Shown here one piece after another: positions 1 to 7,418 of a stretch of DNA of 64,000 nt. The position numbers and the translations under genes are program-made. The notes beneath the pieces are model-generated. The model was given only the letters and a program-made list of their open reading frames with translations, did no database searches and was not told where the DNA came from. Position 1 is the stretch's first letter, and each line of letters begins with the position of its first letter. The DNA lies in IMG/VR virus record IMGVR_UViG_3300046616_000348, positions 1 through 64,000 of that record. One strand, written 5' to 3'. This DNA is from a virus.

Positions 1-114
1 GGCTGGGCGCAGCGCAAGGAAAGCGAGGTTTTCGACCTCCGAAATCGACGTTTCCGCTTCCTTTTGGCGGATTTGCTGGTGCTTTCGTGCGCGCGGCCCA
101 CGATTTGCAGCTGA
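1..114 (+). CDS. possible 3' end of a gene entering from the left
   Basis: Frame 1 is open from the first base to a TGA at 112-114, giving at most 37 residues, Arg-rich then Leu-rich, with no recognisable domain. The stop falls inside the left arm of a hairpin followed by a T run, which is how a real gene end often looks. Nothing else supports coding, so this may be chance. Confidence 0.25.
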   Translation, partial: GWAQRKESEVFDLRNRRFRFLLADLLVLSCARPTICS

Positions 115-149
115 AACCACCGAGATCGCTGGGTTTCAGCGAGGTTTTT
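110..149 (+). terminator. rightward intrinsic terminator
   Basis: GCTGAAACC (110-118) pairs exactly with GGTTTCAGC (132-140). The 13-nt loop is followed by GAGG and a run of five T at 144-148. It would insulate the promoter at 178-206 from transcription arriving from the left. Confidence 0.55.
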
Positions 150-177
150 GAGGGCGAAATATACGAATAGCGGTGGG

Positions 178-206
178 TTCACACCTACTTATTCACAACG
201 TATAAA
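178..206 (+). promoter_or_regulatory. sigma70-like promoter for the left-end rightward operon
   Basis: TTCACA (178-183) and TATAAA (201-206) are separated by exactly 17 bp; each hexamer matches the sigma70 consensus at five of six positions. The HNH gene starts about 80 bp downstream at 287. A repressor-type operator (189-205) covers the spacer and most of the -10 box, so the promoter should be off in a lysogen. Confidence 0.65.
189..205. promoter_or_regulatory. repressor operator, left-end copy
   Basis: TTATTCACAACGTATAA belongs to a family of seven imperfect palindromes, consensus TTATnCGnnnCGnATAA. The others lie around the repressor and cro genes and ahead of the integrase. It differs by one base from the copy at 45482-45498 read on the opposite strand. 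This copy overlaps the -10 box of the promoter at 178-206. Confidence 0.7.
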
Positions 207-286
207 CCGGAAGTGACGGCACCGAGAGCGGCAATCAGCCCACCGGTGCCCGACACTAAGGCGAGAGCCCCGGAGAACATCAGAAA

Positions 287-1438
287 ATGACGGCATCTGT
301 TGTGCCGGCGTCCAGCGACGCCGAGCGTTTTCACGTCTGTAGTGTATGCGATGTGAATAAAACTGCCGCAGATTTCTACTACTTGCCTAAGACAGACCGC
401 CCCTGGGTGAGGCGGGTCTGTCGCAGCTGCAGGATGGTGGAGACCGCTGCTTGGAAGGCAGCCAACCCGGACAAAGTTCACGAGGCCGGGGAGCGCCGGA
501 AGGCTCGCCTGCGGGAGAAGAACGCACCGGCGATCGCAGAGCGCGCGGCCGAGGTCGCGGCAAGGAAGGCTGACCGCAAGGCCGCTGCCGAACAGCGCGC
601 GGCCAGGAGGGCGCATCGCCTCGCCACCGAGGGGAAGGCTGCGACGGCGGCGCGCCGTCAGGCCCGCTTGGATCGAGAGCTCGCGGAGGGGCGCTGCTGC
701 ACTAGCTGCGCTCAGACAAAGCCCCTTGAGATGTTCGGCCGCGTGAAGCAGTCGCGCTCGGGCTACGCGACGGCGTGCAAGGCATGCACGAGCGAGAAGG
801 CCAGGCTGCGGATGAGGCCGGAACAGCGAGCGGCGCAGAACGAGCGGGCAAGGTTGAAAAGGCGGGAGAACCCCGAGAAACAGCGGGAGGTGGCGAAGGC
901 CTCGCGCCAGCGGAACCGTGACGCACATCTCGCGCGCCTCGCCAAGTGGGCGAGGGAGAACCCGGAGAAGAAGCGCGCCAACGACAGGGCGGCGGCCGAG
1001 CGACAACGCCTCCGTATGGCGGCTGACCCCGAGTATGCGGAGCGCATCCGCCAAACGGAGCGCGCGGCCCGGGCTCGGCGTCGGCAGCACCCAAAGATCC
1101 GGCTGAACCATAACGTCAGCAGGAGGGTGTCGGACACGCTGGCCCGCGGCGCGAAGTTCGGCCGGCGGACCTACGACCTGCTCGGGTACTCGTCGGCCCA
1201 GTTGGTCGCTCACCTTGAGAAGCAGTTCCTCCCCGGTATGACCTGGGAGAATTACGGTGAGTGGCACGTCGACCACATCATCCCCCTCGCGGCGTTCAAC
1301 TTCGAGCGTCCGGAGGACATCGACTTCTGCCGCGCCTGGGCGCTGAGCAACCTGCAGCCTCTGTGGGCGATGGACAACATCAAGAAGAACGCGTCGCTCG
1401 CGGCGCCCTTCCAGCCGAGCCTGCTGCTCGCGGTGTAA
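287..1438 (+). CDS. HNH endonuclease with two zinc-ribbon modules
   Basis: The 383-aa protein has two N-terminal CxxC...CxxC zinc-ribbon modules, near residues 19-48 (CSVC...CRSC) and 137-163 (CTSC...CKAC). A long, very basic, probably helical linker follows. The C-terminal HNH nuclease (ββα-Me) domain has WHVDHIIPL near residue 326 and the later Asn residues of the motif in SNLQPLW and NIKKN. HNH proteins beside terminase genes often assist cos cleavage during packaging, and homing-type nucleases look similar; the position about 1.6 kb upstream of the small terminase favours the first. The start at 287 follows GGAGAA. The gene is driven by the repressed promoter at 178-206. Confidence 0.85.
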   Translation: MTASVVPASSDAERFHVCSVCDVNKTAADFYYLPKTDRPWVRRVCRSCRMVETAAWKAANPDKVHEAGERRKARLREKNAPAIAERAAEVAARKADRKAAAEQRAARRAHRLATEGKAATAARRQARLDRELAEGRCCTSCAQTKPLEMFGRVKQSRSGYATACKACTSEKARLRMRPEQRAAQNERARLKRRENPEKQREVAKASRQRNRDAHLARLAKWARENPEKKRANDRAAAERQRLRMAADPEYAERIRQTERAARARRRQHPKIRLNHNVSRRVSDTLARGAKFGRRTYDLLGYSSAQLVAHLEKQFLPGMTWENYGEWHVDHIIPLAAFNFERPEDIDFCRAWALSNLQPLWAMDNIKKNASLAAPFQPSLLLAV

Positions 1439-1450
1439 AGGAGGCCTGGA

Positions 1451-2143
1451 ATGCAGGTCGTGGTGAGCAAAAAGCTCACGAATTTCGTGCGTTTCCAGGA
1501 CATCCCAAAACTCATTCAGCGCCCAAACTTCCGTTTGGAGCTGCATCGAGGGGTCATAGACGCAGGTCGAAAAACGCGAACTCAGGTCCAGCGGGCCGTC
1601 GCCAAGCAGATGGCGGTCACTGCCGGAGGATACCGGGGCTACGTGGTGCCCAACATGAGGGGCATTTCCCGGCCGGCGAGGCTCGAATTTGAGATCCGCG
1701 GCAGTGGAAAGGGCGCGCCCATCGAGACCTACAAGGGTCTCCGGGCCCTCTCGCCGAGGGGGAAGGTAGCGGCATCCTTCAATAAGGGCCGCTCGTCCAT
1801 CGACAAGGGCTTCGTCCGGTCCGAAGTCTGGAACGCGCCCCGCACCTTCAAGCGGTCGTTCGCCCAGGGCGGCGGATTCTTCGCCCTCATCCCTGCGACG
1901 ACCGGGTCAGGTCGCCTGCCCAAGGCGTTCTGGACCTACGGCCACAAGCCGACCCAGCCGCGAGATGCGACGGGGCGGTTCGGCAAGAGTGGAGCGCCCG
2001 GGTTCAAGATCCGACGCCTCTACGGTCCGGCCCTGGGCAAGGAAATCGACAAAGACCAGTCGCTCTCGACGTTCCTGACCTTCGGTCCACCGGAGCTCGA
2101 GCGGCAGGTCTCCAAACGCGTCGCGAAACTGATGCGTTACTAA
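1451..2143 (+). CDS. putative minor tail / tail-completion protein (gpZ-like)
   Basis: The 230-aa basic protein starts after a very strong ribosome site (AAAGGAGG, 7 nt from the ATG). The N-terminal stretch with AGRKTRTQVQRAVAKQM and the C-terminal TFGPPELERQVSKRV resemble the lambda gpZ / HK97-gp10 type of tail-terminator and minor tail proteins, which sit at the head-proximal end of the tail. Its place upstream of terminase, far from the tail module at 10-28 kb, is unusual. The family call rests on motif resemblance only. Confidence 0.45.
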   Translation: MQVVVSKKLTNFVRFQDIPKLIQRPNFRLELHRGVIDAGRKTRTQVQRAVAKQMAVTAGGYRGYVVPNMRGISRPARLEFEIRGSGKGAPIETYKGLRALSPRGKVAASFNKGRSSIDKGFVRSEVWNAPRTFKRSFAQGGGFFALIPATTGSGRLPKAFWTYGHKPTQPRDATGRFGKSGAPGFKIRRLYGPALGKEIDKDQSLSTFLTFGPPELERQVSKRVAKLMRY

Positions 2144-2266
2144 TCCCGAGGTGGTCGGCAGCCGACACCCGTCGTGAGACAGCGGGCATGCCGGCGTATT
2201 GCCGACTGCCTCGGTGATGGCGAGCGCACGAACCTGGCGCCGTCAAACTCAACCAAGGAACGTCCA

Positions 2267-2494
2267 ATGAAGAAGCTGTTGTCCGCCATCCTGGCGGTCG
2301 CGGCACTCGCTCTGTCGTCTTTCGCGACCGGGCTGGTGACCGCAGAAGTTGCCGTCGCCGCTCCCTCGATCGTGTCGTGCTCCACCGCTCACCCGGTGAA
2401 GTGGGATCGCCCCGGTGGCTACTGCGAGCAGGTCCGCGACCTGAAATCGCTCGCGAGCCACAAGAGCGAGCCGAAGAAGAAACCCCCCGCATAG
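2267..2494 (+). CDS. small secreted protein
   Basis: The 75-aa product begins MKKLLSAILAVAALALS, a textbook signal peptide with two Lys, a hydrophobic core and a probable Ala-x-Ala cleavage near AVAA. The mature part has two Cys (CST, YCE), perhaps a disulfide, and a Lys/Pro-rich tail. AAGGA lies 7 nt before the ATG, which decides the start over the longer open frame beginning at 2174. No family is recognised. Export suggests a role in the envelope, such as exclusion or lysis timing, but that is a guess. Confidence 0.6.
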   Translation: MKKLLSAILAVAALALSSFATGLVTAEVAVAAPSIVSCSTAHPVKWDRPGGYCEQVRDLKSLASHKSEPKKKPPA

Positions 2495-2560
2495 CAGATC
2501 GATCAGCAGCGCCCCGGCAGGTCCGGGGCGTCACTGAACGGTTACGGGACAGGAGCGCTC

Positions 2561-2746
2561 ATGCGCCAGGAACTCAACGACCCGCCGGCCACGTGGCAGC
2601 AGCGCTTGATCACCCTCGCGGTGGTCATCGGCATTGCCGCCGGCGTCGCGGCCATTGTCATCGGCGTGGCTGCGCTCCAGCGCACCTGCGCCGTCTACGA
2701 CCTCACCGGCCAGGAGGCCCGCTGCAAATGGAGCGGTGCCCACTGA
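2561..2746 (+). CDS. small membrane protein
   Basis: The 61-aa protein has one strongly hydrophobic segment (residues about 16-40, rich in Ile, Ala, Val and Gly) preceded by a polar N-terminus. Two Cys lie in the short C-terminal tail (RTC...RCKW). An AGGAG site precedes the ATG. A single-pass inner-membrane protein is likely. It lies between a secreted protein and terminase genes, so neither holin function nor superinfection exclusion can be assigned. Confidence 0.6.
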   Translation: MRQELNDPPATWQQRLITLAVVIGIAAGVAAIVIGVAALQRTCAVYDLTGQEARCKWSGAH

Positions 2747-2883
2747 GCTTCGCAATGCGCTGGGGGGCGTGGCTCGGCGAGCCCCGCAACCTGCAGACGT
2801 ACCTGATGCGCATCAGGGATCGCTATCCGAGCCTTCGGCCCGACGTGGGGCAGTTGGTCAGGGGGAGGATGACCTTCCGATGA
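2728..2883 (+). CDS. hypothetical protein, 51 aa
   Basis: This short frame starts inside the preceding membrane-protein gene at an ATG 9 nt after AGGAGG. Its TGA overlaps the next ATG (ATGA at 2880-2883), as expected for translational coupling. The product is basic with Trp and Arg (MERCPLSFAMRWGAWLG). No family is recognised. Tight overlaps on both sides are the main support. Confidence 0.5.
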   Translation: MERCPLSFAMRWGAWLGEPRNLQTYLMRIRDRYPSLRPDVGQLVRGRMTFR

Positions 2884-3089
2884 TCTTCGGCATCAAGAAC
2901 AGCCAGCTCGGCCAGTGGCGCCGGCGCTACGCCTGGGCACCGCAGGTGCTGTCCGACGGCCGGATGATCTGGTTCGAGCGCTACTGGATCCGCTGGCGGG
3001 TGAACCTCGCCGGCTTCTCGTACCCCGAGCTGGTGCTCGAGCCCTACGAAGATGCGCCCCGGCCCACCACGCCGCCAGTGAGGAGGTAG
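2880..3089 (+). CDS. hypothetical protein, 69 aa
   Basis: The gene begins at the ATGA overlap with the upstream frame, with GGGGGAGG shortly before. The product is rich in Trp, Tyr and Arg (QWRRRYAW, WFERYWIRWR) and ends Pro-rich. It lies 4 nt ahead of the small terminase gene, so it is co-translated with the packaging genes. It might be a packaging accessory, but no family is recognised. Confidence 0.55.
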   Translation: MIFGIKNSQLGQWRRRYAWAPQVLSDGRMIWFERYWIRWRVNLAGFSYPELVLEPYEDAPRPTTPPVRR

Positions 3090-3093
3090 CCGC

Positions 3094-3651
3094 ATGGCTG
3101 CACGCAACACCCCTGCCACGAAGCCCCGCCAGCGCGAGGCCAAAGACAAGCCCCTGGAGCGCCGCATGCCGGATCACGTCATCCAGAAGGAGATGGCGAA
3201 GATCCTCAGCATCACCGATCGCCAGGTCCGAAACCTGATGAACGACGGCGTGCTGGTGCGCGAGGGGCGATCAGAGTTCCCGGTGGCCGAGAACGTCGCC
3301 CGGTATGTGGCCTTCAAGGAGAAGGCGGCGACCGAAAAGGCAGCGCCGGCAGCGGCGGACGGGCTCCGCACCAAGCGCGAGGAACAACTCGCGATCCGTA
3401 TCGGCCGTGAAGACCGGCAGCTCATCACCCTCAAGGAGGCGATGGAGTTCGTCGACAACGTCTGCGGCCTGTTTGTCCAAACCATCTCCGGCCTGCCGGC
3501 GCGGCATACCCGCGACCTGGCCGAGCGGAAGCGTCTCGAGGCGACCTGCGACGATGTCCGAAAAGAGCTTTCCGATGGTTTCGGCAAAGAGCAGCGAGCT
3601 CTCCGCACGGGTGTGCCGATTGCTGAAGCCTCCGACGAGGATGACGCCTGA
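3094..3651 (+). CDS. terS: terminase small subunit (Nu1-like)
   Basis: The 185-aa protein recognises phage DNA and starts packaging together with the large subunit. Its N-terminal half has a MerR/Nu1-like winged helix-turn-helix (KEMAKILSITDRQVRNLMND, residues about 31-50). The middle holds a helical segment with RTKREEQLAIRIGREDRQL, typical of lambda Nu1-family proteins. It directly precedes and overlaps the GpA-type large subunit, the standard arrangement. Start at 3094 follows GGAGGTAGCC. Confidence 0.85.
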   Translation: MAARNTPATKPRQREAKDKPLERRMPDHVIQKEMAKILSITDRQVRNLMNDGVLVREGRSEFPVAENVARYVAFKEKAATEKAAPAAADGLRTKREEQLAIRIGREDRQLITLKEAMEFVDNVCGLFVQTISGLPARHTRDLAERKRLEATCDDVRKELSDGFGKEQRALRTGVPIAEASDEDDA

Positions 3652-5584
3652 CGCCTGGGGCGCAGCGAACCGCGTATACCCGCCCACCTCCGGCATGCCC
3701 GGCAAGCGCAATCCGAACGTTACGCCTTACATCATCGCGTTCGAGCGCGCCGTCGACGCCCGCACCCACAAGCGCGTGGTGCTGGTGATCTCGGCGCAGT
3801 CGGGCAAGTCCGAGGCGCTGCTCGACATCATCGGGCAGCGCATGGACACCTCGCCGATCCCGATGCTCTACCTCGGGCCGACCAAGCAGTTCATCACCGA
3901 GCAGTGGGAGCCCCGCGTAATGGAGCTCCTCGACGGCGCAAAGGTGCTGTCGAGCAAGGTGACGCGCGGCCGCACGATGAAGAAGACCATGAAGAAGATC
4001 GGCGGCGTGCCGCTGCGTCTTGCTCATGGCGGTTCGTCGTCCGCCCTGAAGTCCGACCCTTTCGGCCTCGCCCTCACGGACGAGGCGGACGAGCTCATGA
4101 GCAACGTCAAGGGCGCCGGTAACCCGATCGACCTCGTGGACATCCGCGGCGACACCTACGCCGACTTCGTCCACGCCATCGTGTCGACCCCCAGCGAGGG
4201 CCCGAACGAAGTGGAACGCGACCCCGAAAGCGGCCTCGAGTTCTGGCAGAGCGAGACGGCCGAAGAGGTCAAGTCGACCATCTGGCGGCTGTGGCTGTCG
4301 GGCACCCAGTATCACTGGGCGTGGCCGTGCCCGCACTGCGAGGACTATTTCATCCCGCGCTTCAAGGATCTCCGCTGGGAGAAGCCGACGAGCGACACCG
4401 GCAAGGAGATGCCCTCCGACCCGGTGATGGCGAAGCGGACCGCGCACCTGTCGTGCCCGTGCTGCGGCACGGACATCTACCAGCAGGAGCTGATCGGCAA
4501 CCAGAACACCAAGGAGTGGATGAACGAGCGCGGCGTCTTCGTCGCGCCCGGGCAGCACATCCTGCCGGATGGGACGGTGGTCGGCGACCCGCCGGAGCGA
4601 GAGACGATCTCGTTCTGGGTGTCGGGGCTGGCTTCGCCGTTCAAGTCCTGGGGCGATCGAGCCGAGCGGTATGTCACCGCTGTGCTCTCCCGCGACCCTG
4701 CCGCCATCCAGGCGGTGGTGAACGGCGGCTTCGGCGAACTCTACAGCCCGACCGGCGGCGTCGTCCCGGACTGGTCCGAGGTCGCGAAGCTCCGCTCCAA
4801 AGAATACGTCTCCGGCCAGGTGGTCGGCGGCGTGCGCATCCTGACCATGACGGTCGACGTGCAGAAGAACGGCATGTTCTACACCGTCCGAGGGTGGGGC
4901 GCTCGCGCTCGATCCTGGCTGGTTGAGGCCGGTTTCCTGCAGGGCGAGACGGCTGAAGAGGCCGTCTGGGATACGCTCGAGGGCATGATCTACGATACCT
5001 ACGACGGTATCCCCCTCCGGCTTGTCATCGTCGACGCCGGTTTCCGTCCGGGCAAGAAGGACGAGGTTCCTCTGAACCGCGTCTATGAGTTCGCCCGCAA
5101 GCACAAGCGCCTCGTCCGAGCGACGAAGGGTGCCTCCTCGGCGATGGTTCGCCCGATCGTCAGCTCGGCGATCGACGTGAACAAGAACGGCGAGGTCATC
5201 CCGAACGCGCTCGAGCTGTTCCGCCTCGACACCGACTATTTCAAGCGGTGGGTGCAGGAGCGGTTGCGGTGGGATCCCGAGCAGCCCGGTGGCTGGGCGC
5301 TGCCCGGCGACGTCAGCGATGACTACTGCCGGCAGATGGTCTCGGAAGCCCGCGTGAAGAACGCGAGCGGCAAGGCCGTCTGGATCCAGAAGTCGAAGGA
5401 CAACCACTACTTCGACTGCGAGGCGATGCAGGCGGCCGCGGCCACCATGCTCAACGTCATCAAGCTCCGCGAGGACGCTCCCGCCCCCGAACGGGGCGAG
5501 AAGCCCCAGCGGCGCACCACCGAAACCCAGCAGACCTCGACCAGTCGTTCCGACAGCTGGCTCGGGGGAGGGAGCATCTGGTAA
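3554..5584 (+). CDS. terL: terminase large subunit (GpA family)
   Basis: This is the ATP-driven DNA-packaging motor and nuclease. From the 3554 ATG the protein is 676 aa. Walker A is SAQSGKS (about 80-86), Walker B and catalytic acidic residues are in LALTDEADEL (about 172-181), and CPHC...CPCC (about 260-303) looks zinc-binding, as in lambda gpA relatives. The C-terminal nuclease shows acidic residues in TVDVQKNG (about 434) and VDAGFRPGK (about 494). The open frame reaches back to 3305, inside the small-subunit gene. ATGs at 3554, 3575 and 3641 are all possible; 3554 keeps the N-terminal segment usual for the family. Confidence 0.93.
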   Translation: MSEKSFPMVSAKSSELSARVCRLLKPPTRMTPDAWGAANRVYPPTSGMPGKRNPNVTPYIIAFERAVDARTHKRVVLVISAQSGKSEALLDIIGQRMDTSPIPMLYLGPTKQFITEQWEPRVMELLDGAKVLSSKVTRGRTMKKTMKKIGGVPLRLAHGGSSSALKSDPFGLALTDEADELMSNVKGAGNPIDLVDIRGDTYADFVHAIVSTPSEGPNEVERDPESGLEFWQSETAEEVKSTIWRLWLSGTQYHWAWPCPHCEDYFIPRFKDLRWEKPTSDTGKEMPSDPVMAKRTAHLSCPCCGTDIYQQELIGNQNTKEWMNERGVFVAPGQHILPDGTVVGDPPERETISFWVSGLASPFKSWGDRAERYVTAVLSRDPAAIQAVVNGGFGELYSPTGGVVPDWSEVAKLRSKEYVSGQVVGGVRILTMTVDVQKNGMFYTVRGWGARARSWLVEAGFLQGETAEEAVWDTLEGMIYDTYDGIPLRLVIVDAGFRPGKKDEVPLNRVYEFARKHKRLVRATKGASSAMVRPIVSSAIDVNKNGEVIPNALELFRLDTDYFKRWVQERLRWDPEQPGGWALPGDVSDDYCRQMVSEARVKNASGKAVWIQKSKDNHYFDCEAMQAAAATMLNVIKLREDAPAPERGEKPQRRTTETQQTSTSRSDSWLGGGSIW

Positions 5585-5796
5585 TGGACCCCGCAGAGAT
5601 GGCGGAGCTGCTGATCGAGCTCAAAAGGGCACGGTTCAGCGGCGCCCGTCGCATCAAGTTCCGGGAACGGGACGTCGAATACAAGTCCGACGCCGAGATG
5701 GCGAAGGCGATCAAGGCGCTCGAGGCGGAGATTGCCAAGGCGAGCCCGCTGCCCAGCTCCTCGCTGGCTGAGTTCGATGGAGGGTTCACCTCGTGA
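5584..5796 (+). CDS. head-tail joining protein (lambda gpW family)
   Basis: The 70-aa protein matches the short lambda gpW family, which plugs the portal after packaging and makes the tail-binding surface. The diagnostic stretch is YKSDAEMAKAIKALEAEIAK (about 37-56). The gene sits between the large terminase and the portal, as in lambda, and overlaps both: its ATG shares the terminase stop, and its stop overlaps the portal start. It is distinct from the P2 gpW-like baseplate gene at 12028. Confidence 0.88.
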   Translation: MDPAEMAELLIELKRARFSGARRIKFRERDVEYKSDAEMAKAIKALEAEIAKASPLPSSSLAEFDGGFTS

Positions 5797-7418
5797 GCTT
5801 CCTCGAAACCGCTATCTCGACGGTGGCGCCCGGCTGGGCGCTCCGTCGCGAGGTGTCGCGTCAGCGCATGGAAATCCTTCAGGGTCTCCGCGCTTACGAC
5901 GGCGCCGCGCAGGGCCGCCGGCTCAAGAACTGGAACGCCAGCGCGACCGACGGCGATGCCGAAATCTCGGCCAACGGCGACCGGCTCCGGCACCGCGCCC
6001 GCGACCTGGTCCGGAACAACCCGCACGCCGCAAAGGCGGTGACGATCCTTGCCGACAACCTGGTCGGCGAGGGCATCATCCCCCGCGCCAACACGGGTGA
6101 CCCGGAGAAGGACAAGGAGATCAACCGCATCTTCGACATCTGGTCGAAGAAGTGCGATCCGGCCGGGCAGGCGACCTTCTACACCAAGCAGTACCAGGCG
6201 GTGCGCGGCATGGTGGAGGGCGGCGAAATGCTGGCCCGCCGGCAGGTCTACCGCCCGAAGCTCGTCGACCCGGAGAACCCGCTCGTCGGTCTGCAGATCC
6301 AGCTCCTCGAGCCGGACTTCCTCGACACGACGAAGACGGCGGGCAAGGGCAAGCAGGTTGTCCAGTCGGGTATCGTCTTCGACCAGAAGGGTGCCCGCCT
6401 CGGCTACTGGCTGCGCTCGAAGCACCCGGGCTCGTCGAACACCTCCGGCGCCGGCAACAGCGAAAGCACGCTGGTCAAGGCCGACGAGATCGCCCACCTC
6501 TACGAGGCAGGACGTCCCACGGTGCGCGGCGTCACCTGGCTGGCACCTGGCATCGTCACGATGCGCGACGCCGACGAGTACGACCAGGCCGAGCTTGTCC
6601 GGAAGAAGATCGAGGCCTGCGTTGTCGCGATCGTCACCCCGGGCGAGGACGATCCGAACGACACCGGCATCACCTCGAAGGTGACCGACGCCAACGGCAA
6701 CGTCCTCGAGCGCTTCGAGCCGGGCGTCATCGCCTACTCGCGTGGCGGCAAGCAGATCAACTTCAACAACCCTTCGGTGTCGGCCGGCTACGAGCCGTTC
6801 ACCCGGACGATGTTGCGGAAGATCGCCGCCGCTCTGCGCATCCCCTACGAGTTCCTGACGGGCGACCTCTCCACGGTCAACTTCTCGTCGGCGCGCGTGG
6901 GGATCATCGAGTTCCGCCGCTTCGTGCGGGCTATCCAGCAGCACTACATCATCCCGATGTTCTGCCAGCCCATCTGGGACTGGTTCATCGAGACGGCGCA
7001 GCTGCAGGGCCTGATCGAGGACGGCGTGACCATCCCCGTGAAGTGGGTGCCGCCGAAGTTCGAGTTCATCAATCCGATCGACGACGTCAAGGCCGACATC
7101 CTCGCCATCCGTGCGGGTCTCCGGTCCTGGCAGGACGTCGTGGCCTCCTACGGCTACGACCCGAACGAGGTGTTGAGCGAGATCGAGGCGATCAACCTGC
7201 TGCTCGACAGCGCCGGCATCGTCCTGGACAGCGACCCCCGCAATACCACTCAGCAGGGCCTCGCGCAGATCTTCGGCGACGCCAGCGGTGATGGGGGAGA
7301 CGGGGAAACTGATCCCCCGACGAAGGACAAGCAGCCGGCCGCCAAGCCCGCCGCCAAGTCCTCCACCAAGGCACCGGCTGCGAAGCCGGCCGCCAAGAAG
7401 AAGGCAACCGCAAAATGA
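5793..7418 (+). CDS. portal protein (lambda gpB family)
   Basis: The 541-aa protein forms the dodecameric DNA channel at the head vertex. Family landmarks include LRHRARDLVRNNPHAAKAVT near residues 65-84, the phrase DNLVGEGIIPRANTG, and a C-terminal helical core around RKIAAALRIPYEFLTGDLS. The last 50 residues are a low-complexity Lys/Ala/Pro tail ending in AAKKKATAK, probably disordered and possibly inside the capsid. The start is a GTG at 5793 in a 4-bp overlap with the gpW gene. The stop overlaps the start of the capsid fusion gene. Confidence 0.92.
   Translation: MSFLETAISTVAPGWALRREVSRQRMEILQGLRAYDGAAQGRRLKNWNASATDGDAEISANGDRLRHRARDLVRNNPHAAKAVTILADNLVGEGIIPRANTGDPEKDKEINRIFDIWSKKCDPAGQATFYTKQYQAVRGMVEGGEMLARRQVYRPKLVDPENPLVGLQIQLLEPDFLDTTKTAGKGKQVVQSGIVFDQKGARLGYWLRSKHPGSSNTSGAGNSESTLVKADEIAHLYEAGRPTVRGVTWLAPGIVTMRDADEYDQAELVRKKIEACVVAIVTPGEDDPNDTGITSKVTDANGNVLERFEPGVIAYSRGGKQINFNNPSVSAGYEPFTRTMLRKIAAALRIPYEFLTGDLSTVNFSSARVGIIEFRRFVRAIQQHYIIPMFCQPIWDWFIETAQLQGLIEDGVTIPVKWVPPKFEFINPIDDVKADILAIRAGLRSWQDVVASYGYDPNEVLSEIEAINLLLDSAGIVLDSDPRNTTQQGLAQIFGDASGDGGDGETDPPTKDKQPAAKPAAKSSTKAPAAKPAAKKKATAK

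Noticed and set aside
185-1546. A 453-codon minus-strand open frame opposite the HNH gene
   Set aside because: The plus-strand protein has two zinc ribbons and an HNH motif, and a promoter and ribosome site point rightward.
3431-5407. A 658-codon minus-strand open frame opposite the large terminase
   Set aside because: Same shadow effect. The terminase frame has Walker motifs and nuclease residues, while the antisense translation has no domain and an implausible composition.
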